From Pseudomonas gingeri (GTDB lineage: Bacteria > Pseudomonadota > Gammaproteobacteria > Pseudomonadales > Pseudomonadaceae), in NCBI RefSeq assembly GCF_013385635.1, contig NZ_JACAPR010000006.1, positions 124,001 through 188,000 of the forward strand: a DNA stretch of 64,000 bases, in the 5' to 3' direction. Positions 48,304-58,071 of the stretch are shown here, in pieces. The notes under the pieces were generated by a model that searched no databases, was not told the origin of the DNA, and was given only the letters and a program-made list of their open reading frames with translations. The translations under genes and the position numbers were made by a program. Each line of letters starts with the position of its first letter. The first letter of the stretch is position 1.

Positions 48304-49344
48304 CTAGGACCCTTGTGCTGTGTTTGCCGGCGGTTCCTGGTCGGTGATCTCGAAACGCAATACGCCGAGCATCTGTCCGTCTTCGGTGAGCACCCGCACC
48401 AGCCAGCGTCCGCTCGGATCGGCCGGGAAATTCTGCTTGTGGGTCCAGGCACGGTAGCCCTCCTTGCGGCCACCGTGGATATCCAGGGCGATGCGGTCGA
48501 CTTCCTGCCCGTTGAACTCCCAGACATGGTAGATCCGCTCGTCCAGCCCGCGCGGCGCGTTGATCGAAGTGTAGGCATAGAGCCCGGCATTGCGTACCTG
48601 GCTGGCGCTGACCTGTTTCAGGCTGTCGCCGGGGGTACGATCCTGCAATTGCGTGGTCACCGCGACTTCGGTCATCCACAGGGTCGCCGGCGGTACCCAG
48701 GAGCGCAGCAGCCAGCCCGAGCCGCCGATGGCCAGGGTCACGCTGACCAGCATCAGCCAGCCGCGTACGCTGCGCAGTGGCAGGCTGACCGCCAGGCTGG
48801 GGATCGACAGCAACATGGCGGTGCCCAGGGCCAGCTTGTAGCTCTCGGCGGTGGTCAGGTGCAGGATGATCGGCAGTGCGGTGAGCAAGGCGGCGAACAG
48901 CGTCAGGGTATGCAGGCCGAGCAGCAGCCAGCGTTTCGGCGCCAGCCACTTGTAGTACAGCGGGTCGGTGATCGACACCAGTGCCGCCGCGCCGAGCAGG
49001 CTGGTAAACACCAGCTGGCCGCTGTTCCAGGTGGTGGTGATGAAAAAGAACGGCAGGACGAAGAACAGGCTTTCCTGGTGGATCAACTGCGTCGCGTAGC
49101 GCAGCAGCGGTTCCGGGATCTCGCGCTTGAACAGCCGGCTGAACAGTTGGGTCAGGGCGTTTTCCAGCATCAGCCAGAGCCAGCTCAGTAACAGTACGAT
49201 GGCGATCAGGCTGGCCTTGCTCTGCTGGCGGTCGACGAGGATGAAACTGGCGATCCCCGAGCAGAAGCCAAAGGCCGCAATAACCCCCGGATAACGCTTC
49301 ATCAGTTCGAGGAGGCGCTGGATCAAAAGGGTCAATTTCGGCAT
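48304..49344 (-). CDS. DUF5924/DUF2914 family membrane protein
   Basis: 346 residues: about seven helices in the first 210 residues (YPGVIAAFGFCSGIASFILV, SLFFVLPFFFITTTWNSGQLV), then a soluble C-terminal domain (about 230-345; IYHVWEFNGQEVDRIALDIHGGRKEGYRAWTHK) resembling DUF2914. Start at 49344 lacks a good ribosome site; a GTG at 49386 is possible. Function unknown. Confidence 0.82.
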   Translation of the reverse strand: MPKLTLLIQRLLELMKRYPGVIAAFGFCSGIASFILVDRQQSKASLIAIVLLLSWLWLMLENALTQLFSRLFKREIPEPLLRYATQLIHQESLFFVLPFFFITTTWNSGQLVFTSLLGAAALVSITDPLYYKWLAPKRWLLLGLHTLTLFAALLTALPIILHLTTAESYKLALGTAMLLSIPSLAVSLPLRSVRGWLMLVSVTLAIGGSGWLLRSWVPPATLWMTEVAVTTQLQDRTPGDSLKQVSASQVRNAGLYAYTSINAPRGLDERIYHVWEFNGQEVDRIALDIHGGRKEGYRAWTHKQNFPADPSGRWLVRVLTEDGQMLGVLRFEITDQEPPANTAQGS

Positions 49345-49449
49345 TCGGTGGTGTTCACAGGACTGGCGGAAGAAATACCCCGACACAATACCGTTTTAGC
49401 GGTGCTGATGGGAGCCGGCTTGCTTGATGGCTTCTGGTGCAACTCCCCT

Positions 49450-49582
49450 TGTGGCGAGCGGGCTTGCCCGCGCTGGGTCGCGAAGCGACCCCAAAGCCAG
49501 CCATCGAGATGGATCAGGCAGAACGCGATCTCTGGTTTCACGACTGCTTCGCAGCCGAGCGCGGGCAAGCCCGCTCGCCACA
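49450..49582. repeat. long inverted REP pair with 25-bp perfect arms
   Basis: Arm TGTGGCGAGCGGGCTTGCCC-GCGCT at 49450-49474 and its exact inverse at 49558-49582. Next to the left arm is a smaller stem GGGTCGCGAAGCGACCC at 49475. It fills the gap between the DUF5924 and M16 genes (49345-49604); no gene is seen there. Confidence 0.88.
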
Positions 49583-49604
49583 GGGACGATCCCCGGTAGG
49601 GAGG

Positions 49605-50987
49605 CTAGCGGCGGCGGTAGGCGCGCCAGCCCAGCAGGCCGAGCACGATCAGCCCCGGCAACCCCGCGCCGAGCCAGAGCAACTGGTCATAGCTGAACAG
49701 CGGTTTTTCGATCCGCAGGTAGCCCGGCTGCTCGAAGAGTTTCTGCAGGACCTGGTTGGCATCCTTGAGCGTGACGGCCTGCAGGGCCTTGGCCGGGTTG
49801 CTGAAATGGCCGTCTTCGTAGTCTCCCAGGGCGCCCCAGTAGTAGTCGGCCAGTGCGCTGTTGCCTTGCACCGCCCAGGCCTGGCGGGCAATGGCGGCCT
49901 GTTGCAGGCGGGCGAAGGTCGCCGGGTCGAGGCCGTCCTTGAGCAGTTGCGCTTTCAGTTCGGCCAGCACCTTTTTCGCCTGGTCGAGGTTATCCCGTTC
50001 GACATCGGCATTCAGGCTGAAGAAGCCGACGCCGCCGAGCACTTCGCGTTCGCTCCATGGGCCATAGGACAGGCTGTGGGCCAGTCGCAACTGACGGTAG
50101 AGCGCCCAGTCGAGGTAGTCCTTGAGCAGGTCGACGGCCTCGTCGGGTTGATCTTCCAGCACCGGCTCGGGAAACAGCCAGTGGATCTTGGCGCCGTTGC
50201 CGACCCAGCCATGGGTCAGGTCGCGCTGCGCGGCGCCATGGTGGAGGATCTGCGGGAGCGGCAGGTGGTCGTTGGGTTCGATCGGCGCCAGTGCGCCAAA
50301 GGCCCGGTCCAGATAGGCCGGCAGCAGGCGATCGAGCTCGCCGACCATGATCAGGGTCATGTTGTTCGGCGCGTACCAGTTCTTGCGCACCGCCTCCAGT
50401 TGCGCGCGTGTCAGGTGCTCTACCCCTGCCCGCCCGGGACATTTGAGACCCAACTCCACGGCCAGTTGGTCGCTGCTGCGGTGTCCGCTGTCCTGAATAT
50501 CCAGCCAGCGCTGCAGGTGCGAGTAGTGCCCGCCGTCCTCGCGTTCGACTACCTGCTTGGCGGCGGCGATATCGGCATCGCTGAAGCGGGTCTGGGTGAG
50601 GACGGCCAGCAGCAGGTCGAGAATCTTGCGCTGGTTGTTGGCCGGTGCCTCGATCACGAAGGTGGTATCGGCGTCGCTGGTATAGGCATTCCACTCGCCA
50701 CCGAGGGCCTGCATGCGTTCTTCCAGGCCGCCCTCGCCGCTGCCGTCGATACCGCTGAACAGCAGGTGTTCGAGCAGGTGCGGCAGTTCCTTGTCGGCAC
50801 AGGCGAAGTCGTCGAAGCCGACACCCACCACCAGCCGTATCGCCACGTGCCCGCGCTCGTTGCCCGGCTTGAGCAGCAGTTGCAGGCCGTTGGGCAACTG
50901 ATAACCCTCGACCTGGAAGCGATCAAGGGCATGGGCAGGGGCAAAGGCGAGTAGCAGGCACACGAACAGCAGGCAACGCATAACCAT
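49605..50987 (-). CDS. M16 family zinc peptidase, membrane-anchored
   Basis: 461 residues: signal sequence about 1-21 (AFAPAHA), the inverted zinc motif HLLEH (His70, Glu73, His74), a later acidic segment QVVERED that supplies the third ligand, two M16 domains, and a C-terminal transmembrane helix (about 438-456, LLWLGAGLPGLIVLGLLGW) followed by YRRR. So it is a periplasmic peptidase anchored by its tail. ATG 50987 or 50981. Probably processes short peptides. Confidence 0.85.
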   Translation of the reverse strand: MVMRCLLFVCLLLAFAPAHALDRFQVEGYQLPNGLQLLLKPGNERGHVAIRLVVGVGFDDFACADKELPHLLEHLLFSGIDGSGEGGLEERMQALGGEWNAYTSDADTTFVIEAPANNQRKILDLLLAVLTQTRFSDADIAAAKQVVEREDGGHYSHLQRWLDIQDSGHRSSDQLAVELGLKCPGRAGVEHLTRAQLEAVRKNWYAPNNMTLIMVGELDRLLPAYLDRAFGALAPIEPNDHLPLPQILHHGAAQRDLTHGWVGNGAKIHWLFPEPVLEDQPDEAVDLLKDYLDWALYRQLRLAHSLSYGPWSEREVLGGVGFFSLNADVERDNLDQAKKVLAELKAQLLKDGLDPATFARLQQAAIARQAWAVQGNSALADYYWGALGDYEDGHFSNPAKALQAVTLKDANQVLQKLFEQPGYLRIEKPLFSYDQLLWLGAGLPGLIVLGLLGWRAYRRR

Positions 50988-51036
50988 TTTCCGAGGACAG
51001 GTTCCTACGCACAGACAACGGTCAAACCGTGGACGT

Positions 51037-52695
51037 TCAAGGCGAGTGGGTGATATCGGCTGTTTCTTCCGAGGCCAGCGCGCCGGTCTCGGAGGTTTCC
51101 AGGACCACATAGGCGCTGCTGCAGAATAACGAATTCAGGCGCTTCATGTCGGCAATCAACTCCAGATGCAGGGAACTGGTCTCGATGCTCTGGACGATCT
51201 TGCGTTGCAGGCGGCTGACATGGGCATGGGCGAGGCGCCGCTCCTGGGCGCGGAAGCGGCGTTTTTCCCGCAGTAACTGGCGGGCGCTTTCGCGGTCGGC
51301 GCTGAGAAACACCGAGAGGCCCAGGCGCAGGTTGTCGATCAACTGGCTGTGCAGGCCGGCCAGCTCTTCCAGGCCGACTTCCGAGAACGAGCGGCGTTGT
51401 GCGGTCTTCTGCTGCTGGACCTTGCGCAGCATGCGCTCGATCACGTCGGCGGCCAGTTTCAGGTTGATCGCCAGTTCGATGATTTCCGCCCAGCGCCGGC
51501 TGTCCTGCTCGCCGAGGTCTTCCCGGGGCATTTGCGCCAGGTAGAGCTTGACCGCGCTGTAGAGCACTTCGACGTCATCGCTCAGGCGGCGCATCTCGAT
51601 GGCGACGGCGGTCTGTTTGCCCCGCAGTACATCCAGCATGGCGTCGAGCATGTTGTCGATCAGGTCGCCAATGCGCAGGGTCTCGCGCACGGCACTGGAC
51701 AGCGCCAGGCTCGGCGTATCGAGGGCCGCCGGGTCGAGGTGGCGTGGCTTGACCTTGCCGTTGGCTTCCGGCCGTTCCGGCAGCAGCCAGGCGCACAGCC
51801 GCGCCATGGGCCCGACACTGGGCAGCAGCAACAGGCAGCGCACGGTGTTGTAGAGCAGGTGGAAGCCGATGACCATTTCCTGGGGGCTGAAGTCCAGGCT
51901 GTCGATCCAGTGCACCAGCGGAGTCAGCACCGGGATGATCAGCAGCAGGCCGATCAGCTTGTACAGCAGGCTGCCGAGGGCGACCTGGCGACCGGCGGCG
52001 TTCTGCATGCTGGTGCCGAGAAACGCCAGCACGCCGCTGCCGATATTCGCGCCGATCACCAGGCCGATGGCGACCGGCAGGCTGATCACCCCTGCCCCCG
52101 CCAGCGTCGCGGTGAGCAGCACGGCGGCCAGGCTGGAGTAGGAGATCATGGCGAACAGCGCGCCGACCAGGGCGTCGAGCAGGATGTCGCCGGTCAGCGA
52201 GGCGAACACCACCTTCACACCCTGGGCATGGGTGATCGGCGCGGCGGCTTCGACGATCAGTTGCAGGGCGAGGATGATCAGCCCGAGGCCGATGCCCACG
52301 CGGCCGAGTTGTCCGGCGCGGGTCTGTTTGCGCGAGAGAAAGAAGATCACCCCGAGGAAGATCAGCAGCGGCGACAGCCAGGACAGGTCGAAGGTCAGGA
52401 CCCGGGCCATCAGCGCGGTACCGACGTCGGCGCCGAGCATGGTTGCCAGGGCCGGGGTCAGTGCCATCAGGCCCTGGCCGACAAAGGAGGTCACCAGCAT
52501 CGCCGTGGCGTTGCTGCTCTGGACCATGGCCGTCACCAGGATACCGGCGACAAAGGCCAGCGGACGCCGGGACATGTTCTGGCCGATCACATGGCGCAGA
52601 TTGGAGCCGTAGACCCGCAGGATACCGGTCCGGACGATGTGCGTGCCCCAGATCAGCAGGGTCACGGCGGAAAGCAGATTGAGCAGGGTCAGCAT
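51037..52695 (-). CDS. Na/Pi cotransporter family protein with PhoU-like domain
   Basis: 552 residues: two Na/Pi-cotransporter repeats with QSSNATAMLV and a second SYSSLAAVLLT motif in the first ~310 residues (about eight helices), then a cytoplasmic helical PhoU-like domain (about 340-545). Family members move phosphate with sodium. It precedes the M16 gene on the same strand (gap of 49 bases) but no functional link is known. Confidence 0.9.
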   Translation of the reverse strand: MLTLLNLLSAVTLLIWGTHIVRTGILRVYGSNLRHVIGQNMSRRPLAFVAGILVTAMVQSSNATAMLVTSFVGQGLMALTPALATMLGADVGTALMARVLTFDLSWLSPLLIFLGVIFFLSRKQTRAGQLGRVGIGLGLIILALQLIVEAAAPITHAQGVKVVFASLTGDILLDALVGALFAMISYSSLAAVLLTATLAGAGVISLPVAIGLVIGANIGSGVLAFLGTSMQNAAGRQVALGSLLYKLIGLLLIIPVLTPLVHWIDSLDFSPQEMVIGFHLLYNTVRCLLLLPSVGPMARLCAWLLPERPEANGKVKPRHLDPAALDTPSLALSSAVRETLRIGDLIDNMLDAMLDVLRGKQTAVAIEMRRLSDDVEVLYSAVKLYLAQMPREDLGEQDSRRWAEIIELAINLKLAADVIERMLRKVQQQKTAQRRSFSEVGLEELAGLHSQLIDNLRLGLSVFLSADRESARQLLREKRRFRAQERRLAHAHVSRLQRKIVQSIETSSLHLELIADMKRLNSLFCSSAYVVLETSETGALASEETADITHSP

Positions 52696-52865
52696 GGAGG
52701 GCCCCCTGGAATGCCGATGCCCTAAAAGGGCCAATGTAGATATACCGCGCGCCTTTCTACGACTTGTCCTTAAGCTTTAGTCGGCTATCGGGCCAAGCGC
52801 CAGCATCGCATAGCTAAAGCCTGCTTTGAAACAAAACTGTCACAAAATCAGCTTCCTGCGGACGC

Positions 52866-52891
52866 AAAAAAGGGGGCATGAAGCCCCCTTT
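52866..52891 (-). terminator. terminator after the TerC gene
   Basis: AAAGGGGGCTTCATGCCCCC-TTT on the minus strand, followed by a T-run (TTTTTTGCG). Located about 25 bases past the TerC stop. Confidence 0.88.
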
Positions 52892-52915
52892 CCTGTTTTT
52901 GCCGGCGCTTCGGGT

Positions 52916-53686
52916 TTATTGACCCGGAACATCCTTGCGCAGTTTCACCGGATCCTGCTGCTGTTTCTTTTTCTGCATCGCGGTGCGCATCTTGATATTG
53001 ATCGCTTCCACGGCCAGGGAGAACGCCATGGCGAAGTAGACGTAGCCTTTTGGTACATGCACTTCGAAGGCTTCGGCGATCAGCACGGTACCGACCACGA
53101 TCAGGAACGACAGGGCGAGCATCTTCAGCGACGGATGCTTGTCGATGAAGTCGCCGATGGACTTGGAGGCCAGCATCATCACCAGCACCGCCACCACGAT
53201 GGCCGCGACCATCACCGGCACATGGGAAACCATGCCGACGGCGGTGATCACCGAGTCCAGCGAGAACACGATGTCGATGATCGCGATCTGGATGATGGTG
53301 TAGAGGAAGTTGCCGCCCTTGCCTTTCGGACCGTCGCCGACTTCTTCTTCCTCGCCTTCCAGGCCGTGGTAGATCTCCTGGGAGCTTTTCCACAGCAGGA
53401 ACAGACCACCGAAGAACAGGATCAGGTCACGGCCGGAAATGCCCTGGCCGAAGACCACGAACAGGTCGGCGGTCAGGCGCATGACCCAGGTGATCGACAG
53501 CAGCAGGAGGATCCGCGTGACCATCGCCAGGGCCAGGCCGAAGATCCGGGTGCGCTGCTGCATGTGCTTGGGCATGCGGCTGACCAGGATCGAGATCATG
53601 ATGATGTTGTCGATGCCCAGGACAATCTCCAGGGCGGTCAGGGTGAAGAAGGCAACCCAGATTTCCGGGTTGGTCAGCCATTCCAT
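52916..53686 (-). CDS. TerC family integral membrane protein
   Basis: 256 residues with about seven helices and the family motifs ALEIVLGIDNIIMIS and FSLDSVITAVGM, whose acidic residues lie in the membrane. TerC proteins are linked to tellurite resistance and to metal (manganese) export for exported proteins. AAGGAA is 7 bases before the ATG at 53686. Its own terminator follows. Confidence 0.92.
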   Translation of the reverse strand: MEWLTNPEIWVAFFTLTALEIVLGIDNIIMISILVSRMPKHMQQRTRIFGLALAMVTRILLLLSITWVMRLTADLFVVFGQGISGRDLILFFGGLFLLWKSSQEIYHGLEGEEEEVGDGPKGKGGNFLYTIIQIAIIDIVFSLDSVITAVGMVSHVPVMVAAIVVAVLVMMLASKSIGDFIDKHPSLKMLALSFLIVVGTVLIAEAFEVHVPKGYVYFAMAFSLAVEAINIKMRTAMQKKKQQQDPVKLRKDVPGQ

Positions 53687-53775
53687 GTGTATTCCTTTGC
53701 GCGAGTGTTGGGCCACCCCGGCACCGACCTCCGCTGTGCGCAGTCCGGTGGCCGGGGGGCGGTGAATCGTTGTCT

Positions 53776-55083
53776 TTATAGACTGCCGAAAAACGGGAAC
53801 GTCCCCAGCAGTAGTGCTCCCACTAGTATGCACAAGCACACCAGCACTGCCCATTTCAGGGTAAACCGTTGGTGATCGCCAAATTCGATACCGGCCAGGG
53901 CGACCAGCAGGTAGGTCGATGGTACCAGCGGACTCAACAGGTGGACGGGTTGGCCGACGATCGAGGCACGTGCCATTTCCACGGCGGTGATGCCGTAGTG
54001 GCTGGCGGCTTCGGCCAGCACCGGCAGCACGCCGTAGTAGAACGCATCGTTGGACATGAAGAAGGTGAACGGCATGCTGGCCAGCGCGGTGATCACCGCC
54101 AGGTAAGGGCCCAGTGCCGGTGGAATCACCGCCAGCAGGCTCTTGGACATGGCATCGACCATGCCGGTGCCGGACAGGATACCGGTGAAGATGCCGGCGG
54201 CGAAGATCAACCCGACCACCGCCAGCACGCTGCCGGCGTGGGCCGCGATCCGGTCCTTCTGCTGTTGCAGGCACGGATAGTTGACGATCATCGCGATGCT
54301 GAACGCGACCATGAACAGTACCGGCAGAGGCAACAGCCCGGCGATCAGCGCGCACATCAGGCCCAGGGTCAGGGCGCCGTTGAACCAGAGCAGTTTCGGC
54401 CGACGGGCATCGGGGAATTGCGAGACGCTGATTTCGCTGTGGTCGATATCGTCGCCGAGCACATGCAGCTCACCAAGGCGGGCGCGCTCACGCTTGCCGT
54501 AGAAGTAGGCGATCAGCAGGATCGCCACGACCCCGGCGCACATGGCCGGGATCATCGGCACGAAGATATCCGACGGATCGACGTGCAGCGCACTGGCGGC
54601 ACGGGCGGTCGGGCCGCCCCATGGGGTCATGTTCATCACCCCGCCGGCAAGAATGATCAGTCCGGCCATGATCCGCGGGCTCATGCCGATGCGGCTGTAC
54701 AGCGGCAGCATGGCGGCAACGCAGATCATGTAGGTGGTCGCGCCGTCACCGTCGAGGGACACCACCAGGGCCAGCACCGCGGTGCCCACCGAGACTTTCA
54801 GCGGGTCACCCTTGACCAGCTTGAGGATCTTGCGCACGGCCGGATCGAACAGGCCGGAGTCGATCATCAGGGCGAAATAGAGAATGGCGAACATCAGCAT
54901 CACGCCGGTCGGCGCGAGCTTGGTGATGCCTTCGATCATCATCTTGCCGATGCTGGGGGCGAAGCCGCCGAACAGGGCGAAGATGATCGGCACGATGATC
55001 AGGGCGATCAGCGCGGACAGGCGCTTGGTCATGATCAGGTACATGAAGGTAATGACCATGGCAAAGCCAAGGAAAGTCAGCAT
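53776..55083 (-). CDS. citrate:metal symporter (CitMHS)
   Basis: 435 residues, about twelve helices, CitMHS family: MLTFLGFAMVITFMYLIM at the start, SLDGDGATTYMICVAAMLPLY and NMTPWGGPTARAAS in the middle and PFTFFMSNDAFYYGVLPVLAE in the C-terminal half. Takes up citrate with Mg2+ or another divalent cation. Corresponds in synteny to citA (PA5476) of P. aeruginosa. Confidence 0.92.
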   Translation of the reverse strand: MLTFLGFAMVITFMYLIMTKRLSALIALIIVPIIFALFGGFAPSIGKMMIEGITKLAPTGVMLMFAILYFALMIDSGLFDPAVRKILKLVKGDPLKVSVGTAVLALVVSLDGDGATTYMICVAAMLPLYSRIGMSPRIMAGLIILAGGVMNMTPWGGPTARAASALHVDPSDIFVPMIPAMCAGVVAILLIAYFYGKRERARLGELHVLGDDIDHSEISVSQFPDARRPKLLWFNGALTLGLMCALIAGLLPLPVLFMVAFSIAMIVNYPCLQQQKDRIAAHAGSVLAVVGLIFAAGIFTGILSGTGMVDAMSKSLLAVIPPALGPYLAVITALASMPFTFFMSNDAFYYGVLPVLAEAASHYGITAVEMARASIVGQPVHLLSPLVPSTYLLVALAGIEFGDHQRFTLKWAVLVCLCILVGALLLGTFPFFGSL

Positions 55084-55359
55084 GGGGATACTCCGGGCGT
55101 AACGCGGCTAGGGAAAGGCGAAGCGACTGAGGGTCAGCGCAGGGCGGTCAGCGCGAGAGGCACGGGCGGAGTTGCAGCGAGCAGGCGGGTCGTAGCGGAC
55201 ATCGGTATCACCATTGTTGTTGTTGATTGGGCCGTCGAGCGTCTTCAGGACGCGCCACGGCCGACCGGTCTGGTGCCGGCGGTGAGGCGATGCTAATGGG
55301 GGAAGCTTTCAGCCAGCTTTCGTTGTTGAAAGTCGGACGGAAGGTCGTGCCGCGGCGGA

Positions 55360-57321
55360 TCAGGGCAGCTCCAGCCCGCCCGCCGCCTTGTGCAGGCTGC
55401 GCAGGTGCTCGCCGACCAGCTTCAGGTTGGCCTCGCTGGCTTCGATCTCGGCCTCGCGAGCGGGGTCGAGGAGCTTTCGGACTTCCTTGTCCAGATCGCC
55501 GGTAAGCCGTTGCAGTTGCTGCTGGCGCTGGCTGCTCTCGGCTTCCAGGCGCTGCCATTCGCCCGGTTGCGGCAAGCCGTAGCCGCCGCTGCCGAGCAGT
55601 TCCGCCGGGCGACTGAGGAAGCCGCTGTTGGCGAGGATCGCCTGCAAGGTGCGGTTGGCCTGGTCCATGCCGCCGTCCTTGATATCGCGTCCGCCCAGGT
55701 ACTTCTGCTTGACCTCGTCCTGGGCCAGCAGCAGTTGCCGGCGATACCCCGCCTGTTCCAGCAGCAGCAGGGCGGCACTGGTGCGCAGGTCGGCCTGGGC
55801 GAACCACGGGCGGCGTTCTTCGGGGGACAGCGACAACCAATCCTCGACGGTTTCCTGCTTGATCGGCAGATGCTTCTTCAGTACTTCGAACATCGCCTGG
55901 TAGCGATCCCGGTAGGAGTCGAAGCGATAGCCCAGGCGCAGGGCTTCGCGCGGGTCGTCGAGCACGCTGGTGTCGGCCAGGCCGCGACCCTTGAGCACTT
56001 CCAGCAGGCCGTTGGGCATGATGCTGTCCAGGCCCTTGAGCTCGGCATTGTCGGTGCCGCTGCGCAACAGCTTGAGGGTCTCGACCGCGCAGTTGTTGGT
56101 CACGAAGTAGTAGTTGCCGTCGTAGCTCCAGTGCATCTCGGCGGCGTGTTCGACCACTTCCTCGATCTCGCGGCGTGACAGTTTCAGTGGCACCGAGGCC
56201 AGGCTGCGCAGTTCGGTCTTGGTGTATTCGTCGATGACCTGGGCCAGCGGCAGGACGAACAACCGCGATGGATAGGCGCCGGTCAGGCCGCCCCAGGTCG
56301 AGAGCTGCACATCGTTGACGAAGGCGCGGTAGGACAGCACCAGGTGCTGGTCGAGGTCCAGCCGGCAGTCCGGCCCGCGTGGGCGGCCGGGGGCGCAGAT
56401 CACCAGGCGCAACATGCTGTGGCCCCAGCGGCTGACCCAGTTCTGGTTGGCCTCGGCCAACAGGTAGTCGACCTCATAGACCCGCTCGGGATCGATCCGG
56501 CCCAGCGGCGTCTTGCCGAAATCGTTGCCGGCATTCAGGAACGGGAAGGCCTTGTCGCAGGTGTCTTTCGCCGGTGGCGCCCAGCCGAAGCGTTCCTGGT
56601 AATAGCGGTACAGCGCCGGACGGCGGCAGGCGTAGGCCGGGTCGAGGAGAAAGTACTCCATGTTGACCGCGACGAATTCCTTGGGATTGGTGGTCTCGTA
56701 GATATCCGGGCTGCGCGCGACCTGCTTGTTGTGCTGCTCACGCTGGCCGCGGGTGCCGACCGATTGCTGCCAGCCGGCCAGGTCCAGCAGGCGCGGATCG
56801 TCGCTGAGGGTAAAGCGCCGGTTGGTCTGGCCCCGGCACTGATCGGGCAGGCCGACCAGGCCGGTGTTGCCGCTCTGGCGGCTGCAGCGCTGGATCAGCG
56901 TACGTTCGGCATCGGGCCACAAGCGGGCGCGGTCATAGATATGGGTCAGCTCATGGAGCACGGTGGCGAGCATTTCCTCGCGCACGGTGCCGTGGGGGCG
57001 GTTGGTCTTCTTGCTGGCCGCCGAACCGTCCACCAGGCCGGAGAGCAGGTTGCGGTTGAGGTCCAGTTCCGCGACCAGGGTCGCCTGCCCGTAGGCATTG
57101 GCCGGCATATCGGTCGACCAGCCGACATCAATGCGCCGGTCCAACTGTTCGATAAAGCGTGGCGGCAGGTGCGCCATGGCTTCATCGAGCAGGACCTGGC
57201 TGGCACGCTGCTCGGCCGGGCTCAGGCCGTCGGTCTTGAGCCGCAGTTGCAGGCCGGCCTGTGCCGCGTTGCCACTGAGCAACAGCGCGCAGGCCAGCAG
57301 CCAGCCGGCAGGTGCCCTCAC
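55360..57321 (-). CDS. DUF4105 (Lnb-type) periplasmic protein
   Basis: 653 residues. A signal peptide (about 1-22, LLSGNAAQAG) is followed by an N-terminal part with ATVLHELTHIYDRARLW (HELTH resembles a zinc-metallopeptidase HExxH motif), a middle DUF4105 domain (NWVSRWGHSMLRLVIC, NYYFVTNNCAVETLKLLRS) and a long C-terminal helical tail. The HExxH may make it a metalloprotease, but this is inference. Uses GTG start overlapping the upstream stop (GTGA), so coupled to the DUF2388 gene. Confidence 0.85.
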   Translation of the reverse strand: MRAPAGWLLACALLLSGNAAQAGLQLRLKTDGLSPAEQRASQVLLDEAMAHLPPRFIEQLDRRIDVGWSTDMPANAYGQATLVAELDLNRNLLSGLVDGSAASKKTNRPHGTVREEMLATVLHELTHIYDRARLWPDAERTLIQRCSRQSGNTGLVGLPDQCRGQTNRRFTLSDDPRLLDLAGWQQSVGTRGQREQHNKQVARSPDIYETTNPKEFVAVNMEYFLLDPAYACRRPALYRYYQERFGWAPPAKDTCDKAFPFLNAGNDFGKTPLGRIDPERVYEVDYLLAEANQNWVSRWGHSMLRLVICAPGRPRGPDCRLDLDQHLVLSYRAFVNDVQLSTWGGLTGAYPSRLFVLPLAQVIDEYTKTELRSLASVPLKLSRREIEEVVEHAAEMHWSYDGNYYFVTNNCAVETLKLLRSGTDNAELKGLDSIMPNGLLEVLKGRGLADTSVLDDPREALRLGYRFDSYRDRYQAMFEVLKKHLPIKQETVEDWLSLSPEERRPWFAQADLRTSAALLLLEQAGYRRQLLLAQDEVKQKYLGGRDIKDGGMDQANRTLQAILANSGFLSRPAELLGSGGYGLPQPGEWQRLEAESSQRQQQLQRLTGDLDKEVRKLLDPAREAEIEASEANLKLVGEHLRSLHKAAGGLELP

Positions 57322-57638
57322 AGGGCGAGGATAGCTTCGGCGAGGGTCTGGTCGCTGGCGTCGCGGGCTTCCGGCACCTGGGTACGCAGGGCATTGAAGG
57401 CGGCTTCCAGTTGCGCGCCGCGGATCTCGCCGTGGCTGGCGACAAAGCTGGCGGCATCGTCGTGGGCTTCGCGAACCACTTTCGAGTCGCGGATCGAGGT
57501 GGTGGTGTCCGAGGTGAAGTCGATGGTACGGCCCGAGGCCCGCACGATGATGTTACTGGTGGCCACCAGGGTATGCGCCGAAGCCACGTCGGCCAGCAAC
57601 AACAGGCCGAGGGTAGCGGCGATCAGGGGGGTACGCAT
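57318..57638 (-). CDS. DUF2388 family protein, copy a
   Basis: 106-residue secreted protein: signal peptide about 1-21 (LADVASA), then the domain NIIVRASGRTIDFTSDTTTSIRDSKVVREAHDDAASFVASHGEIRGAQLEAAF. Same end signature LAEAILAL as its neighbours. Overlaps the DUF4105 gene by four bases (GTGA). Confidence 0.85.
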   Translation of the reverse strand: MRTPLIAATLGLLLLADVASAHTLVATSNIIVRASGRTIDFTSDTTTSIRDSKVVREAHDDAASFVASHGEIRGAQLEAAFNALRTQVPEARDASDQTLAEAILAL

Positions 57639-57664
57639 GAAGTGTCTCCGGGATACAGAAGTGA

Positions 57665-57958
57665 CTATTGGACGAGAATTGCCTCGGCCAGTTCAAGGTC
57701 GCTGGCATGAAGTTTTGGCTGGGCCTGGCGCAGCCAGGCCAGGGCCGACTCCAGTCGCGCGCCGCGCAATTGGCCGTCGCTGGCGACAAAGGCCGCGGCA
57801 TCATCCTGGGCCGCCAGTATCAGTTTATGGTCGAAGGGCGCGGTGGTCACCTGGCTGGTGGCATAACCGCTGATGACGACGCCTTGTGTGGTCAGGTCGA
57901 ATGCGTGGGCCTGAGTGATCCAGCAGAGTGCTATGAGCAATAAGGAGAGTGAACGCAT
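57665..57958 (-). CDS. DUF2388 family protein, copy b
   Basis: 97-residue secreted paralogue; signal peptide about 1-19 (ITQAHA), shorter and more diverged in the middle (TSQVTTAPFDHKLILAAQDDAAAFVASDGQLRGARLESAL) with the same ending, LAEAILVQ. 26-base gap to copy a. Confidence 0.85.
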   Translation of the reverse strand: MRSLSLLLIALCWITQAHAFDLTTQGVVISGYATSQVTTAPFDHKLILAAQDDAAAFVASDGQLRGARLESALAWLRQAQPKLHASDLELAEAILVQ

Positions 57959-58001
57959 GGGTCTCGAGGGCTGAATGAACGAGCGTCAAGGCTAGCGGAA
58001 T

Positions 58002-58021
58002 GCGCTGGCCAGAGCCAGCGC
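58002..58021. terminator. hairpin between DUF2388 copies b and c
   Basis: Perfect 8-bp stem GCGCTGGC-CAGA-GCCAGCGC without a T tract. It could tune the levels of the downstream genes or stabilise the first one. Confidence 0.45.
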
Positions 58022-58071
58022 GCCAATGATTGTGCAACGGATCAATCAACGCGGCTCCTACAAGGCAAGGT

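Noticed and set aside
49345..49604. Small plus-strand genes in the gap (frames at 49348 and 49424)
   Set aside because: They consist of the REPIN arms translated and have no ribosome site.
52826..52850. Pho box before the Na/Pi cotransporter
   Set aside because: Only one CTGTCA half-site (ACTGTCACAAAAT) is seen, without the second 11-base repeat, and it lies upstream on the opposite strand.
55084..55359. A gene in the gap between CitMHS and DUF4105
   Set aside because: Open frames over it are antisense shadows of DUF4105; no start signals or domain; only promoter-type DNA expected.
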